Assembly: GCA_904501665.1 (NCBI GenBank)
Contig: CAJGBT010000021.1
Span: forward strand, 1 to 17,302
Length of the DNA: 17,302 nucleotides
Source of the DNA: an uncultured Bacilli bacterium
GTDB taxonomy: Bacteria; Bacillota_I; Bacilli_A; Mycoplasmatales; Mycoplasmoidaceae
Direction: 5' to 3'
Below the pieces are notes generated by a model. The model was not told the origin of the DNA, searched no databases, and was given only the letters and a program-made list of their open reading frames with translations. Shown here piece by piece: positions 16,794-17,302 of the stretch. Both the position numbers and the translations under genes were made by a program. The stretch's first letter is position 1; every line of letters begins with the position of its first letter.

Positions 16794-17132
16794 TTATTTT
16801 TGTTGCTTTTTTTCTAATGAAGAAAGTCGCTCGTTGATGATACTAGCACTATAACCGCTTTTTTCAAATTTTTCTACTTGGGTTCTTAAATTAGTATTCA
16901 TATTTGTTAGGTCTTGAATTTTTTTATTTAAATCTTGATTTTCTTTTTTTAGTTCAAGATTATTTTCTGATTCCCTTTCAAATAATTCTATATATTGTTG
17001 AAAATTATGAATTATTTCATCTAGAGTAGCATCAACACTTTTAGGATCATAACCCTTACTAACAACTGTGAATTTTTTATCAATTACATTCTTTATAAAA
17101 TTAATAATATCATTTGAATTAGACCTAGACAT
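16794..17132 (-). CDS. DivIVA/GpsB-like coiled-coil protein
   Basis: 112 residues. The N-terminal part has the DivIVA-domain signature: FTVVSKGYDPKSVDATLDEI (usual F-x(4)-GY-x(3)-VD-x-FLD), followed by a long coiled coil (residues ~50-90) and a short C-terminal second helical segment (SASIINERLSSLEKK). That layout suits GpsB or short DivIVA proteins, which bind the cytoplasmic membrane and division or cell-wall factors in Firmicutes; wall-less mollicutes keep it for an unknown purpose. The start is well set by GGAGG at 17144-17140, 7 nt upstream. acpS follows after 3 nt. A TATAAT at 17164-17159 is the likely -10, next to the end of an insertion sequence. Confidence 0.85.
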   Translation of the reverse strand: MSRSNSNDIINFIKNVIDKKFTVVSKGYDPKSVDATLDEIIHNFQQYIELFERESENNLELKKENQDLNKKIQDLTNMNTNLRTQVEKFEKSGYSASIINERLSSLEKKQQK

Positions 17133-17139
17133 TTTCGTT

Positions 17140-17164
17140 CCTCCATAAACTAGTAAACATTATA
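17140..17164 (-). promoter_or_regulatory. Promoter -10 and RBS for gpsB-like/acpS unit
   Basis: Consensus TATAAT at 17164-17159 and Shine-Dalgarno GGAGG at 17144-17140 on the minus strand. Any -35 would lie near 17181-17187, inside or beside the end of the IS3-type transposase reading frame. Confidence 0.5.
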
Positions 17165-17173
17165 TAGACAGTT

Positions 17174-17302
17174 TTAAATAAATTGCCCACTTTCATTATA
17201 TAAATTTTTTTCATATTCAGTAGGTGTAAATCATTTACCATCTATTTTGGTTAATCTTTTATTATTGTGAAATTCAACATAATTTGTCATATTTAGTTGT
17301 AC
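17174..17302 (-). mobile_element. C-terminal end of IS3-type transposase, cut by window edge
   Basis: A 42-residue reading frame, open to the window edge and ending in TAA at 17174, with one TGA-encoded Trp. It contains NYVEFHNNKRLTK followed by a W-FTPTEYE stretch. This resembles the end of the IS3/IS150 integrase-type (DDE, rve) transposase, where the pattern is YIxFYNxxRxH, then LGYLTPxEY. The catalytic DDE residues lie outside the window. The IS terminus should fall between this stop and the gpsB-like start (17133-17173); a candidate end is near TAGACAGTTTTA at 17165-17176, but I cannot define inverted repeats without the other end. Confidence 0.6.

Overview
The window is a gene-dense, very AT-rich stretch of a mollicute (Mycoplasma-type) chromosome. 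The decisive sign is that TGA is read as tryptophan: eno, deoD, the HIT gene, thrS, ruvA, the GNAT and DUF2156-like genes, rplM, comEC, dnaE, corC, cinA and acpS are full-length only if in-frame TGA codons are read through, and several of them fall at family-conserved Trp positions. TGG is also used. All coordinates here use genetic code 4. The gene set resembles the Mycoplasma pneumoniae/penetrans/iowae/Ureaplasma side of the class, but I cannot name a species.

Layout, left to right. A partial coiled-coil protein with 14-residue tandem repeats (+, 1-393) is followed by the deoD-eno pair (-). Divergently from deoD run rpmF, a 56-residue membrane protein and a HIT hydrolase (+), which meet thrS (-) tail to tail. 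Divergently from thrS, ruvA-ruvB (+) form an overlapping pair. Next on the minus strand, read right to left, come rplM-rpsI, a DUF2156/MprF-like acyltransferase and a GNAT protein, probably one transcription unit. A YigZ/IMPACT gene (-) overlaps head to head with a minimal comEC (+). comEC converges on dnaE (-), which is preceded by a small acidic ORF that shares one base with it. Further right are a two-TM protein and a CorC/TlyC-type membrane protein (both -), a stand-alone cinA C-terminal domain (+), acpS and a DivIVA/GpsB-like gene (-). At the right edge is the C-terminal end of an IS3-type transposase (-).

Functionally this is mostly housekeeping: translation (L32, L13, S9, ThrRS), replication and repair (DnaE, RuvAB), glycolysis (enolase), purine salvage (DeoD), fatty-acid carrier activation (AcpS) and cell-division scaffolding. 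The striking theme is reductive decay of accessory or quality-control domains while core catalysis is kept: ThrRS has lost all four editing residues and the TGS domain, DnaE has lost PHP metal ligands, ComEC is reduced to its membrane channel domain, and CinA is reduced to a C-terminal domain with a degenerate loop. The four tail-to-tail junctions overlap or leave only 7 nt. No intergenic gap exceeds 300 bases. I see no CRISPR array, no tRNA or rRNA and no defence island, and no clear undescribed multi-gene system. The nearest candidate for novelty is the lipid-aminoacyltransferase-like/GNAT pair placed behind the ribosomal genes.
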